From: Shewanella aquimarina
GTDB lineage: Bacteria; Pseudomonadota; Gammaproteobacteria; Enterobacterales; Shewanellaceae
Assembly (NCBI RefSeq): GCF_023349185.1
Contig: NZ_JAKIKY010000001.1
Span: 310,001 to 374,000 of the forward strand
Length of the DNA: 64,000 bases
Reading direction: 5' to 3'
A program made the position numbers and the translations under genes. Shown one piece after another: positions 26,837-34,619 of the stretch. Every line of letters begins with the position of its first letter. The stretch's first letter is position 1. The notes beneath the pieces are model-generated. The model was given only the letters and a program-made list of their open reading frames with translations. It searched no databases and was not told the DNA's origin.

Positions 26837-28261
26837 ATGACTAGTTCTATCGATGGATTGAATACCGTCGAGATTCTGCGCAAAGGCTTGCCTGCCAGTT
26901 CAAAGCAGGACGTAATTATCGTTGGCGCCGGTATAGCTGGTTTAACAGCGGCCAACCTTCTTAAGGATGCCGGGCATTATGTAAGGATATTTGAATCCCA
27001 ACAACGTAATGGTGGGCGACTTTATACTCATTTTTATCCTGATGGCCGTTATGCTGAGCTAGGTGGTATGCGTTATGCGCCAGGTCACATCCATGCACAT
27101 ACTCTTTTTAAGCAGTATGGCATGACAGTTTTGCCCTTCCCACTATCATATAAAGAAGTCAACTTGAATGGTCGCACGAGTGAAATCAATAGTGTGACGT
27201 TGAGGGATATGGGGTTTGATGTGGAACAGTCATTCTCTGAGCTAATGGAAAAAACGATGGCACCAGCATTCAAGGTGTTTGATGACATAAAAGATGAAGA
27301 TGAAGCATATTACGCGTTTATTAATCAGTATGACGGCTATTCCATTCGAGACTATCTTGTCGAACAAAATCTGACTGATTCAGAGATCGCCGCAATAGCG
27401 TTATTAAACAATATAGAAGGGCGTATGGCATTTAATTTTGCCGAGTGGGCCATGTATGTTCGAGAGGATGCTTTTGGTAGTAAGTTGACATACCTCAAGG
27501 AAAGCGCTGGTACGCTATGCGATCGGATGGCAGAACCGTTATCTGGCCTCATTCAATATGGCGCAAGGGTCACTGAAGTAAAACAAACAATCTCCAAGGC
27601 AGAGGTATCAGTGTTAATAGGAGGTAAAGAGCATACCTATAAGGCAGACGCTGTAGTGATGACTCCACCACCAATAGTCTTACGGCATATCAAAATAGAA
27701 GGTATGGATGGGCCTAAACGTGAAGCGGTGAGGTCAGCCTACGCCGGTAGGGCTGCAAAGGTTTTCCTGCAATTTTCCAAACAATGGTGGGAAGATAGAA
27801 TTGGAACTAATGGGGGAATGTGTATTACAGACTTACCGAGTCGAAATATTGTATTTACGGTAGCTGGGCAAGGAAGTGGTGAGCGAGGACAAATTATTGG
27901 CTCTTATACTTGGGAAGCAGATGCTATGGTAATGGCGTCTTTATCCCCGGAAGAGCGAATTTTGAGAGTACTTGACGATGTGGTTTCAATTTATCCAGAG
28001 GCACATCAATATTTTGAGGGAGGAGTAGCGCATGACTGGGGAAATGATCAGCATGCTGGTGGAGTAGGTGGATTATTTCAGCCGCATCAGATGACCAGCA
28101 AACATTATCAGAGATTATTGCAACCAGTTGGGCGAGTTTGGTTCGCCGGCGAAACCTATGACAGAAAACATCGCAGGTGGATTGAATCAGCAATACGTTC
28201 AGCAGTGAAAAACGTATATGCAATAACACAGTCTTATGAGGAAATTCCATGGTTAGATTAA
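26837..28261 (+). CDS. FAD-dependent amine / L-amino-acid oxidase
   Basis: A 474-aa flavin amine oxidase without signal peptide. The FAD fold starts at residues 26-43 (IIVGAGIAGLTAANLL) with the ribose-binding acidic residue in IFES, then NGGRLYTHF and YAELGGMRYAPGHIHAH. The Arg of GGMR is where L-amino-acid oxidases hold the substrate carboxylate. The C-terminal FAD motif is VWFAGETYDRKHRRWIESAI. Such enzymes oxidise an amine or amino acid to the imine, giving hydrogen peroxide and ammonia; tryptophan-oxidase-like enzymes of alkaloid pathways belong to the same group. The substrate is unknown. Base composition is well below the flanking operons. Its last 13 bases overlap the next gene. Confidence 0.85.
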   Translation: MTSSIDGLNTVEILRKGLPASSKQDVIIVGAGIAGLTAANLLKDAGHYVRIFESQQRNGGRLYTHFYPDGRYAELGGMRYAPGHIHAHTLFKQYGMTVLPFPLSYKEVNLNGRTSEINSVTLRDMGFDVEQSFSELMEKTMAPAFKVFDDIKDEDEAYYAFINQYDGYSIRDYLVEQNLTDSEIAAIALLNNIEGRMAFNFAEWAMYVREDAFGSKLTYLKESAGTLCDRMAEPLSGLIQYGARVTEVKQTISKAEVSVLIGGKEHTYKADAVVMTPPPIVLRHIKIEGMDGPKREAVRSAYAGRAAKVFLQFSKQWWEDRIGTNGGMCITDLPSRNIVFTVAGQGSGERGQIIGSYTWEADAMVMASLSPEERILRVLDDVVSIYPEAHQYFEGGVAHDWGNDQHAGGVGGLFQPHQMTSKHYQRLLQPVGRVWFAGETYDRKHRRWIESAIRSAVKNVYAITQSYEEIPWLD

Positions 28262-28593
28262 GAATGACAATTACCTCCGATACTGATGGTAAAATTGTAG
28301 AGCTCGAAGGTGATGTTACAAAAATATTAGGGTGGGAAATTAAAGAATTAATCGGTAAGCCAGTTATCGAAATTATACCGTTTAAGCATCGCGAGCGACA
28401 CAATGCGGGATGGGAGCGATGGAATAAAAAAAGCACCAAAAAAGCAATGGGCTCATGGCTACAGGTAGACGCTCGTCGGGTTGATGGAAATACGCTGCCT
28501 GTTGAGTTATGCATAACGGAACGAAGTCATGTTGTCACTGCAATTATCGAAACACCAGCAGACATAACACTTCCAAGACTAGATGAAGACTAA
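28249..28593 (+). CDS. Stand-alone PAS-domain protein coupled to the amine oxidase
   Basis: A 114-aa protein that is a single PAS domain with nothing attached. It has the order DGKIVELEGDVTKILGW, ELIGKPVIEIIPFKHRERH, then RRVDGNTLPVELCITER, close to the FixL type of PAS. In FixL the heme-binding His precedes the RRDG strand by 13 residues; the equivalent position here is Lys in STKKAMGS, so heme binding as in FixL is not expected. The ATG overlaps the end of the amine oxidase gene by 13 bases, so translation is coupled. It has no kinase, cyclase or DNA-binding domain, so a regulatory or cofactor-sensing role for the oxidase is inference. Confidence 0.8.
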   Translation: MVRLRMTITSDTDGKIVELEGDVTKILGWEIKELIGKPVIEIIPFKHRERHNAGWERWNKKSTKKAMGSWLQVDARRVDGNTLPVELCITERSHVVTAIIETPADITLPRLDED

Positions 28594-28679
28594 GTGAAGT
28601 GTTAACTGGGGCCTTGTAGACCAATTCGAGGCATTGGGTACAGTAACCTTAGGGCTTCCGTTTTATTCAATTAGCTAAC

Positions 28680-28702
28680 GAGCAGGCATAGCTAACCTGC
28701 TC
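28680..28702 (+). terminator. Possible terminator of the oxidase-PAS pair
   Basis: GAGCAGG / CCTGCTC, a 7-bp perfect stem with a 9-base loop, 87 bases after the PAS stop codon. There is no T-run, so this is a weak candidate. Confidence 0.35.
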
Positions 28703-28711
28703 AATATGTCG

Positions 28712-28863
28712 CTAAGGAGTTGTTTGAAATGATACATCGCGGTCTCTGACAATTAGCGAAGATAGTAAGCATTGTCGTGCTTCCAGCTCACCTTTAATCA
28801 TCAGTGCGGCGGCGATAGCAGTGCCTCTGTAAGTTTGGCAGTACCAATACAATAGCGGTCTCA
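28712..28863 (-). pseudogene. Possible remnant of a rhodanese-like gene
   Basis: On the minus strand one frame reads RPLLYWYCQTYRGTAIAAAL then MIKGELEARQCLL and ends at TAG (28712-28714), preceded by stop codons. The YCQT-x-RGTAIAAALMI piece recalls the active-site loop of rhodanese or similar phosphatase-like folds. It is too short for a gene. The rest of 28594-29024 shows nothing else. Confidence 0.3.
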
Positions 28864-29024
28864 CTCCGAATGAGTCGGAAAGGCTTTACTGGAAAACTTA
28901 TAAAACCGTGGCCAATTTTAGTTGACCACTACTGCTAGATTGCCATGAAGGTTAAACCTTCAGACATACTCCCAACACCCAAGTCGCCAAAAGCTCAACT
29001 CCACACTAACAGAAACCAAAAAAA

Positions 29025-29058
29025 CAAAAATGCCCAACCTCATCTAAGGCTGGGCATT
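29025..29058 (-). terminator. Terminator of the ABC transporter/CoA ligase operon
   Basis: On the minus strand AATGCCCA...TGGGCATT is followed by TTTGTTTTTTTGG, 34 bases after the last stop codon of the operon. Confidence 0.9.
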
Positions 29059-29091
29059 ATCCTCAAAGTCAGGCTAGACGAAGCCTAGACA

Positions 29092-30318
29092 TTATCTTTG
29101 GTCCTCAATCACTACCCCATCATCCGCCAGGGCCCCTGGTGCCACCAGCGCCACCTCCCCTGACAGCTGGGTCTCGGCGCGGATCGACGCCTGCACGGCG
29201 GCGATATCCAGCTGTGGCCGCATCGTCTCATCCACCTCACACAGCAGGCGCATCACATCATTATCCTGCTGACGGGTAACGACGAGTCGCACCTTCACAA
29301 TGCCGGGATGACGGGCGCGCACCCGCTCTACCTGCTCTGGGTGTACAAACAGCCCCTTCACCTTAGTGGTCTGATCGGCGCGTCCCAGCCAGCCCTTGAT
29401 ACGCACATTGGTGCGACCGCAGGCACTCGTGCCCGGCATGATGGCCGACAGATCGCCGGTGGCAAAACGCACCAGGGGATAGTCGCGGTTAAAGCTGGTC
29501 ACCACCACCTCACCCACCTCGCCCTCGGGCACAGGTGTCAGGGTGCCAGGCCGCACTATCTCGACGATGATATCTTCGGCGACCACCAGGCCTTCACCCG
29601 AGACGCTCTCGAAGGCGATAAGCCCCAGGTCTGCGGTGACGTAGGCCTGCTTGACGTCGATGTCCGCCGCCTCGAAGCTGGCCTTGAGGGATGGGGTTAA
29701 CGCCTCGCCAGACACCAGTGCCTTAGTGATCGAGCTGGTGTCCATCCCCTGCTCCCTGCCTTTCTCCAGCAGTATGTTGAGAAACGAGGGGGTGCCACAG
29801 TAGCCATTGGGTTTGATTGAGCTTATCAGCGCCAGCTGCATCTCGGTCTGCCCAGGCCCCGCCGGGATCACTGTACAGCCGCAGGCCTTGGCGCCCGAAT
29901 CCATGATGAAACCGCCGGGCGTCAGATGATAGGCGAGGCAGTTCTGCACCGTATCGCCGGGGCGGAACCCGGCGGCGAAGAAGGCCTGGCCCATGCGCCA
30001 CCAGTCATGGCCGTCACACTCGGGATCTAGGATAGGCCCTGGCGACTGGAAGATGCGGCCACTTGGCCTGTCTGGCGTCATACCGGCAAAGGGTGGCTGC
30101 TCTGCCTGCAGACGGATCAAATCGGCCTTACGGGTAATGGGTAGGGTTGCCAGCGCCTCGCGGCTATTAATCTGAGTAAGATCTATCCCCTCAAACAAGC
30201 GGGCAAAATAGTCGCAATGACGGCTGGCATAGCCGAGCTGCTCGGGCAGCGCCGCCATCAGTTGCTGTTCGCGCTCGGCTGGAGCGATAGCCTCTTGGGG
30301 TTTGAAATACTCGGCCAT
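29092..30318 (-). CDS. PaaK-like (phenylacetate-CoA ligase family) adenylating enzyme
   Basis: A 408-aa ANL-type protein of the phenylacetate-CoA ligase branch. It has LGYASRHCDYFARLFEG at the N-terminus and, in the C-terminal part, GEVGEVVVTSFNRDYPLVRF, ATGDLSAIMPGTSACGRTN and KGWLGRADQTTKVKGLFVHP, as in PaaK. The phosphate loop normally reading SSGTTGKPT is altered to GRIFQSPGPILDPECDGHD. The start at 30318 (MAEYFKPQEA) has TAGGAGG 6 bases in front; the frame is open a few codons more. It is the last gene of the operon, 8 bases after livF. It probably activates an organic acid brought in by the transporter; aromatic acids are the usual substrates. Confidence 0.8.
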   Translation of the reverse strand: MAEYFKPQEAIAPAEREQQLMAALPEQLGYASRHCDYFARLFEGIDLTQINSREALATLPITRKADLIRLQAEQPPFAGMTPDRPSGRIFQSPGPILDPECDGHDWWRMGQAFFAAGFRPGDTVQNCLAYHLTPGGFIMDSGAKACGCTVIPAGPGQTEMQLALISSIKPNGYCGTPSFLNILLEKGREQGMDTSSITKALVSGEALTPSLKASFEAADIDVKQAYVTADLGLIAFESVSGEGLVVAEDIIVEIVRPGTLTPVPEGEVGEVVVTSFNRDYPLVRFATGDLSAIMPGTSACGRTNVRIKGWLGRADQTTKVKGLFVHPEQVERVRARHPGIVKVRLVVTRQQDNDVMRLLCEVDETMRPQLDIAAVQASIRAETQLSGEVALVAPGALADDGVVIEDQR

Positions 30319-30326
30319 ATTGCCTC

Positions 30327-31145
30327 CTACAGCCAACGCTTACGGCGTTTATAGGACTTTAAGTTCTTGAAGCTCTTGCGGGTCTCGTTGCCGCCGCCCA
30401 GATAGAACTCCTTCACATCTTCGTTGTTGAGCAGCTGGGCCTTGGTGCCGTCGAGCACTATCTTGCCCGACTCCATGATATAGCCGTAGTTAGCGGCCTT
30501 GAGGGCATAGTTGGCGTTCTGCTCCACCAGCAGCATGGTGATCCCCTGCTCGCGGTTGATCTTCTCAATGATGCCAAACACCTCTTTGACCAGCAGGGGC
30601 GAGAGACCCATAGAGGGTTCGTCCAGGCAGATCACCTTAGGTCTGGCCATGAGGGCGCGGCCGATGGCCAGCATCTGCTGCTCACCGCCCGACAGATAAC
30701 CCGCCAGTCCGGTGCGCTCCTTGAGGCGCGGGAAGTAGTTGAACACCATCTCGATATCCTGGTTCACCTGGCCGTCGCGGCGGGTATAGGCCCCCAGTTT
30801 CAGGTTTTCGATCACCGTCATATCCTCGACGATGCGGCGTCCCTCCATCACCTGAAACAGGCCGGAGCGCACCACGTCATCGGCATTCTTCACGTCGATA
30901 CGCTCGCCCATGAAATGAATGTCACCGCGGGATACCTCGCCATTTTCCGTCTTAAGCAAACCTGAGATCGCCTTAAGGGTGGTGGACTTACCGGCGCCGT
31001 TTGGCCCGAGCAGGGTAACTATCTCCCCCTGGGGCACCTCTATGCTCACGCCGCGTAGCACCTGGATCACATCGTCATAGACCACTTCGATATTGTTGAT
31101 CGAGAGAAGTGGTGTCTCGGGCTTTAACTGCACTGCTTGTGTCAT
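30327..31145 (-). CDS. Branched-chain amino acid-type ABC transporter ATPase, LivF-like
   Basis: A 272-aa ATPase of the HAAT (Liv) ABC family. It has Walker A GPNGAGKSTT, signature LSGGEQQMLAIGRAL, Walker B VICLDEPSMGLSPLL and the switch region LLVEQNANYAL, all typical of LivF. The C-terminus has an extra basic tail (SFKNLKSYKRRKRWL) beyond the usual 235 aa. ATG at 31145 follows GGAG and is preferred over the 17-codon longer frame. It pairs with the LivG-like ATPase at 36583-37380. Confidence 0.93.
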   Translation of the reverse strand: MTQAVQLKPETPLLSINNIEVVYDDVIQVLRGVSIEVPQGEIVTLLGPNGAGKSTTLKAISGLLKTENGEVSRGDIHFMGERIDVKNADDVVRSGLFQVMEGRRIVEDMTVIENLKLGAYTRRDGQVNQDIEMVFNYFPRLKERTGLAGYLSGGEQQMLAIGRALMARPKVICLDEPSMGLSPLLVKEVFGIIEKINREQGITMLLVEQNANYALKAANYGYIMESGKIVLDGTKAQLLNNEDVKEFYLGGGNETRKSFKNLKSYKRRKRWL

Positions 31146-31207
31146 AACAACTCCAAGGTCAAGAAGCGAGCCGGGCAAGCCTGACCTGCCCGGCAAATGG
31201 TAAGAGA

Positions 31208-32452
31208 TTAGTAGCCTAACCAGTCGGTACGGCGCTCAAGGGTCACCTGATTCACCTTCTCGACCTTGATGTCGCCATGGTTAAAGTTACCCTTGTAGAT
31301 GTTGACCTGGTTGATGCCGCGGTGATCCTCTGGGGTCCAGGTGGCTGCCAGGCAGACGCCCTCTAGCCCTTTAGGTACCCAGTTTTTGTGTGCGTACATG
31401 CCCTTCTTCACGTTCTCACCCGTGATACCGCCGTTGGCCTTGGCCCACTCCATCGACTCCTTCATGAAGTAGGTCGAGCAGACGCCGCGGATATAGTGAT
31501 GCAGACGCTCCTCTGTGCCCGTGCTGTCAGACATCTTAGAGATCTCACGCACCAGCTTCATGCCGGGTACATCGTCGGTCCAGAACGGCGTCATGGTTGG
31601 GAAGATATAGTTTCTCACCCCCTCACCGGCCGCCTTAAACACCAGCTTGTCGCCGCCCCAGATGTTAGACATAAACTGGATATCGGTACCCACAGTGTCA
31701 CAAGACTTGATCAGCGACTGTACCGAGCCCCCCAGGTTACCGATATAGCCGTAGTTGGTGCCCGAACTCTTGAGGCTCAAGCACTGGGCCTTGAAGTCGC
31801 CCGGCTTCATGGAGATCACCACAGATGGCTGCACGTCGAAGCCCAGCTCGGTGGCATACTCGGCGCAGGCCTCTTTAGGCGCGTTAGGGAAAGGATGGTT
31901 GGCGCCGATATGGGTAAACTTAGGCTTGCCCTTACCACCCTTGGCCTTCCAGTCATCGGCCGCCCACTGCACCAGGCCGCGACAGGCATCCGAATAGGAT
32001 GCGCCATAGAAGAAGTTATAAGGCGCCGGCTTAGTGGTCTTAGGGTTCTTGCCCTGAGGGTCTGTCAGGTGGCCCGAATAGGAGGCCGAGAAGATAGGCG
32101 TCTTATCCTTGGCGGCGAAGGAGATCAGCGCCTCGGTGTCGGCCGTCCCCCAACCCTGCATGGCCACCATGTTCTTACGCGATAGCCACTTCTTATAAGA
32201 GGCGATCGCCTGGGGCACCTTGTAGGCGTAGTCTATGGTCTCATACTCCAGCTTTGTGCCGTCGATACCGCCGTGGGCATTGATATAGGCCAGGGCGTCA
32301 CGCACTCCATCGGCGTAGGGCTTACCCACGAAGGCGGTGGGCCCTGACATGTCAGCCAGGTGGCCGACAAAAACCGTATCCTCGGCCTGGGCAGCGCCGG
32401 CGGCAAAGGTTAAACAAGCAAGCGTGGTGCTAAGCAGTATTTTTTTAGTCAT
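31208..32452 (-). CDS. Periplasmic substrate-binding protein, Liv/HAAT type
   Basis: A 414-aa binding protein with a signal peptide (LLSTTLACLTFAAGAAQA-E). The mature part is a type I periplasmic binding fold: FVGHLADMSGPTAFVGKPYA, NAHGGIDGTKLEYETIDY, QGWGTADTEALISFAAKD. The subset with the sequence SGHLTDPQGKNPKTTKPAPY, like the one here, is common in clusters that also carry acyl-CoA ligases and not amino-acid genes. The ligand is therefore more likely an aromatic or other organic acid than leucine. AAGGAAG stands before the ATG. Confidence 0.88.
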   Translation of the reverse strand: MTKKILLSTTLACLTFAAGAAQAEDTVFVGHLADMSGPTAFVGKPYADGVRDALAYINAHGGIDGTKLEYETIDYAYKVPQAIASYKKWLSRKNMVAMQGWGTADTEALISFAAKDKTPIFSASYSGHLTDPQGKNPKTTKPAPYNFFYGASYSDACRGLVQWAADDWKAKGGKGKPKFTHIGANHPFPNAPKEACAEYATELGFDVQPSVVISMKPGDFKAQCLSLKSSGTNYGYIGNLGGSVQSLIKSCDTVGTDIQFMSNIWGGDKLVFKAAGEGVRNYIFPTMTPFWTDDVPGMKLVREISKMSDSTGTEERLHHYIRGVCSTYFMKESMEWAKANGGITGENVKKGMYAHKNWVPKGLEGVCLAATWTPEDHRGINQVNIYKGNFNHGDIKVEKVNQVTLERRTDWLGY

Positions 32453-32591
32453 CGTTTTCTTCCTTCAACATGATCCATAAAGATTGAATGCGGTTAAGGC
32501 AGCGCTACAGCCGGGTTTAACGCTCATTGCGATTCAAACTGTGTCGGTTTTACAGCAAATTGATTTGTCTTCGCCCTTATCTGTCCTCGAC

Positions 32592-33665
32592 TTAGTAGGC
32601 GAAGGGGTAACACTTCCAGTAATTCTTGATCTGTCCCCAGCGATGGGCCAGTCCCTCAGGCTCGAAGATGAGGAACAAAATGATCACCAGGCCGATAGCC
32701 ATCTCCTTGATGTAGGCCAGGCCGTCGGTGACCATGGGCAGGTTGCCGAAGTCTGTGTATTTCATCAGGCCGACTATCCCCTCTAACACCTCGGGCAGCA
32801 GCACCATGAACACCACGCCCATCAGAGTGCCCTTGATTGAACCCAGGCCGCCGATGATCACCATGGCCAAGAACTGAATCGACATTAAGATGGTGAAGCC
32901 CTCGGACGAGACATAGCCCAGGTAGTGGCCATAGAGGGCACCACCTATCCCGGCGTAGAAGGAGGAGATACCAAAGGACAGCAGACGGTACTTGTTGAGC
33001 TTGACCCCCATGATCTCCGCCGACAGATAGTGGTCGCGCACCGCCACGAAGGCGCGGCCGTCACGGCTACGCATCAGGTTACAGCCCCAGATGTACATGA
33101 ACACCAAGGCAAACAGGGCGATGAAGTAGAAGCTCATATCGGTATCGAAGTCGAAACCGAACAGGCTGACGGGCGCCGCCATGGCCCCGGCCGCACCGCC
33201 GGTAAACCACTCGGCGCGGCCGAAGAAGTCCTGAATGATGAACTGCGCCGCCAGGGTGGCGATGGCCAGATAGAGTCCCTTGATTCGCGCCGCCGGCATA
33301 CCGAACATCATGCCGACGCCCATGGTGAGAAAGCCCGCCAGCGGAATACAAAACACCACAGGGATGTTAAAGCTGGTGTTGAGCCAGGCCGAGGCGAAGG
33401 CGCCGAAGCCAAAGAAGGCGCCGTGGCCCAGGGAGATCTGCCCGGTGAAACCCACCAGGATATTGAGCCCCAGCGCGGCAATGCCTAAGTAAGAGATCTG
33501 AATAAACAGGGTCAGAAAGTAACCATCGAGTACCAAGGGCGCGGCGCAGGCCAGCGCGATCACCAGGCAGGTCACCAGGCGTATGGTCTTGGTCTCAAAA
33601 ATCGTGTTGTCAGCCTTATAGCTGGTGCGAAAATCCCCGCACGGGCGCATCGCTAAACTAGACAT
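32592..33665 (-). CDS. Liv-type ABC transporter permease, LivM-like
   Basis: A 357-aa inner-membrane permease with about ten hydrophobic segments and the LivM signature LNILVGFTGQISLGHGAFFG. It also has AARIKGLYLAIATLAAQFII and GGLGSIKGTLMGVVFMVLLP, the coupling region. The start at 33665 (MSSLAMRPCGD) has AAGGAG 7 bases upstream; the frame is open 7 codons more. It lies between livH and the binding-protein gene with 139 bases of spacing after it. Confidence 0.92.
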   Translation of the reverse strand: MSSLAMRPCGDFRTSYKADNTIFETKTIRLVTCLVIALACAAPLVLDGYFLTLFIQISYLGIAALGLNILVGFTGQISLGHGAFFGFGAFASAWLNTSFNIPVVFCIPLAGFLTMGVGMMFGMPAARIKGLYLAIATLAAQFIIQDFFGRAEWFTGGAAGAMAAPVSLFGFDFDTDMSFYFIALFALVFMYIWGCNLMRSRDGRAFVAVRDHYLSAEIMGVKLNKYRLLSFGISSFYAGIGGALYGHYLGYVSSEGFTILMSIQFLAMVIIGGLGSIKGTLMGVVFMVLLPEVLEGIVGLMKYTDFGNLPMVTDGLAYIKEMAIGLVIILFLIFEPEGLAHRWGQIKNYWKCYPFAY

Positions 33666-33725
33666 AGAAAACTCCTTGAACTGCAATAGGGTCGAACGTA
33701 ATTAGGTGTGTCATGGCTATGCTCC

Positions 33726-34619
33726 TTAGATGCGCTCGATGTCGCGGGTACCGAACAGGCCATAGGGCTTGAACCAGAGGATCACCAACAGCACATAGAA
33801 GGGGGCGATGTTGTACAGGTTACCCACATGCAGCCACTGGCTGTCGAAGAACTCGGCAACGTTTTCCAGCACACCTATCACCACGCCACCGACAATGGCG
33901 CCGACGATAGAGTCCAGTCCGCCCAAGATCACCGCGGGGAACACCTTGATACCTATGGTCGAGAGCGAGTCTGACACGCCGTTCACCATGCCTATCACCA
34001 CACCGGCCGTGGCCGAGACGGTCGCGGCAATGCCCCAGCTCATGGCAAACACCTGCTTGACCGAGATCCCCAGGCTCTGGGCTACCTGCTGGTCAAACGC
34101 CGTGGCACGCATCGCCAGGCCATGCTTGGAATATTTAAAGAAGAGGAAGAAGGCGGCCATGATCAAGATGGCGATGATGGTACTCATCAGGTACGCCAGC
34201 TCTATGTTGAGGCCGAAGATGGCGATAGACTGGGTATCGAACACCTTAGGGTAGCTCTGTGGCGAGACGCCGAATATCCACTTAGTCAGCGACTGGAAGA
34301 AGATAGACAGGCCGATAGTCACCATGATCACCGAGATGATGGGCTCACCTATCATGGGGCGCAGCACTATCATCTGCAGCAGCACGCCGAACACCGCCAT
34401 GAAACAGAGGGTGAACAGGAAGCCGACAAAAAACGGCAGCTGGAAATAGGTGAGAAACGCCCAGCAGACCCAGGCCCCCACCAGCAGAAACTCGCCCTGG
34501 GCAAAGTTAACGATCTGGGTCGACTTGTACACCAGCACGAAACACATACCCACCACGCCATACAGCAGGCCGACGATCAGGCCGTTGACGATGAGTTGCA
34601 ATAAGAGTTCAAAGTTCAT
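33726..34619 (-). CDS. Liv-type ABC transporter permease, LivH-like
   Basis: A 297-aa permease with LLYGVVGMCFVLVYKSTQIV then NFAQGEFLLVGAW, the LivH start pattern, and AVILGGLDSIVGAIVGGVVI near the C-terminus. The ATG is preceded by AAAGGAG and overlaps the stop codon of the acyl-CoA synthetase upstream by 4 bases (ATGA), so these two are translated together. Confidence 0.93.
   Translation of the reverse strand: MNFELLLQLIVNGLIVGLLYGVVGMCFVLVYKSTQIVNFAQGEFLLVGAWVCWAFLTYFQLPFFVGFLFTLCFMAVFGVLLQMIVLRPMIGEPIISVIMVTIGLSIFFQSLTKWIFGVSPQSYPKVFDTQSIAIFGLNIELAYLMSTIIAILIMAAFFLFFKYSKHGLAMRATAFDQQVAQSLGISVKQVFAMSWGIAATVSATAGVVIGMVNGVSDSLSTIGIKVFPAVILGGLDSIVGAIVGGVVIGVLENVAEFFDSQWLHVGNLYNIAPFYVLLVILWFKPYGLFGTRDIERI

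Noticed and set aside
28249..28593. Heme-based oxygen sensor
   Set aside because: Motifs look like FixL, but the position of the heme-binding His is Lys.
29041..29094. Another tandem repeat at a stop codon (after the PaaK-like gene)
   Set aside because: Two loosely similar 11-12-base words only (GTCTAGGCTTC, GTCTAGCCTGAC); not enough to call an array.
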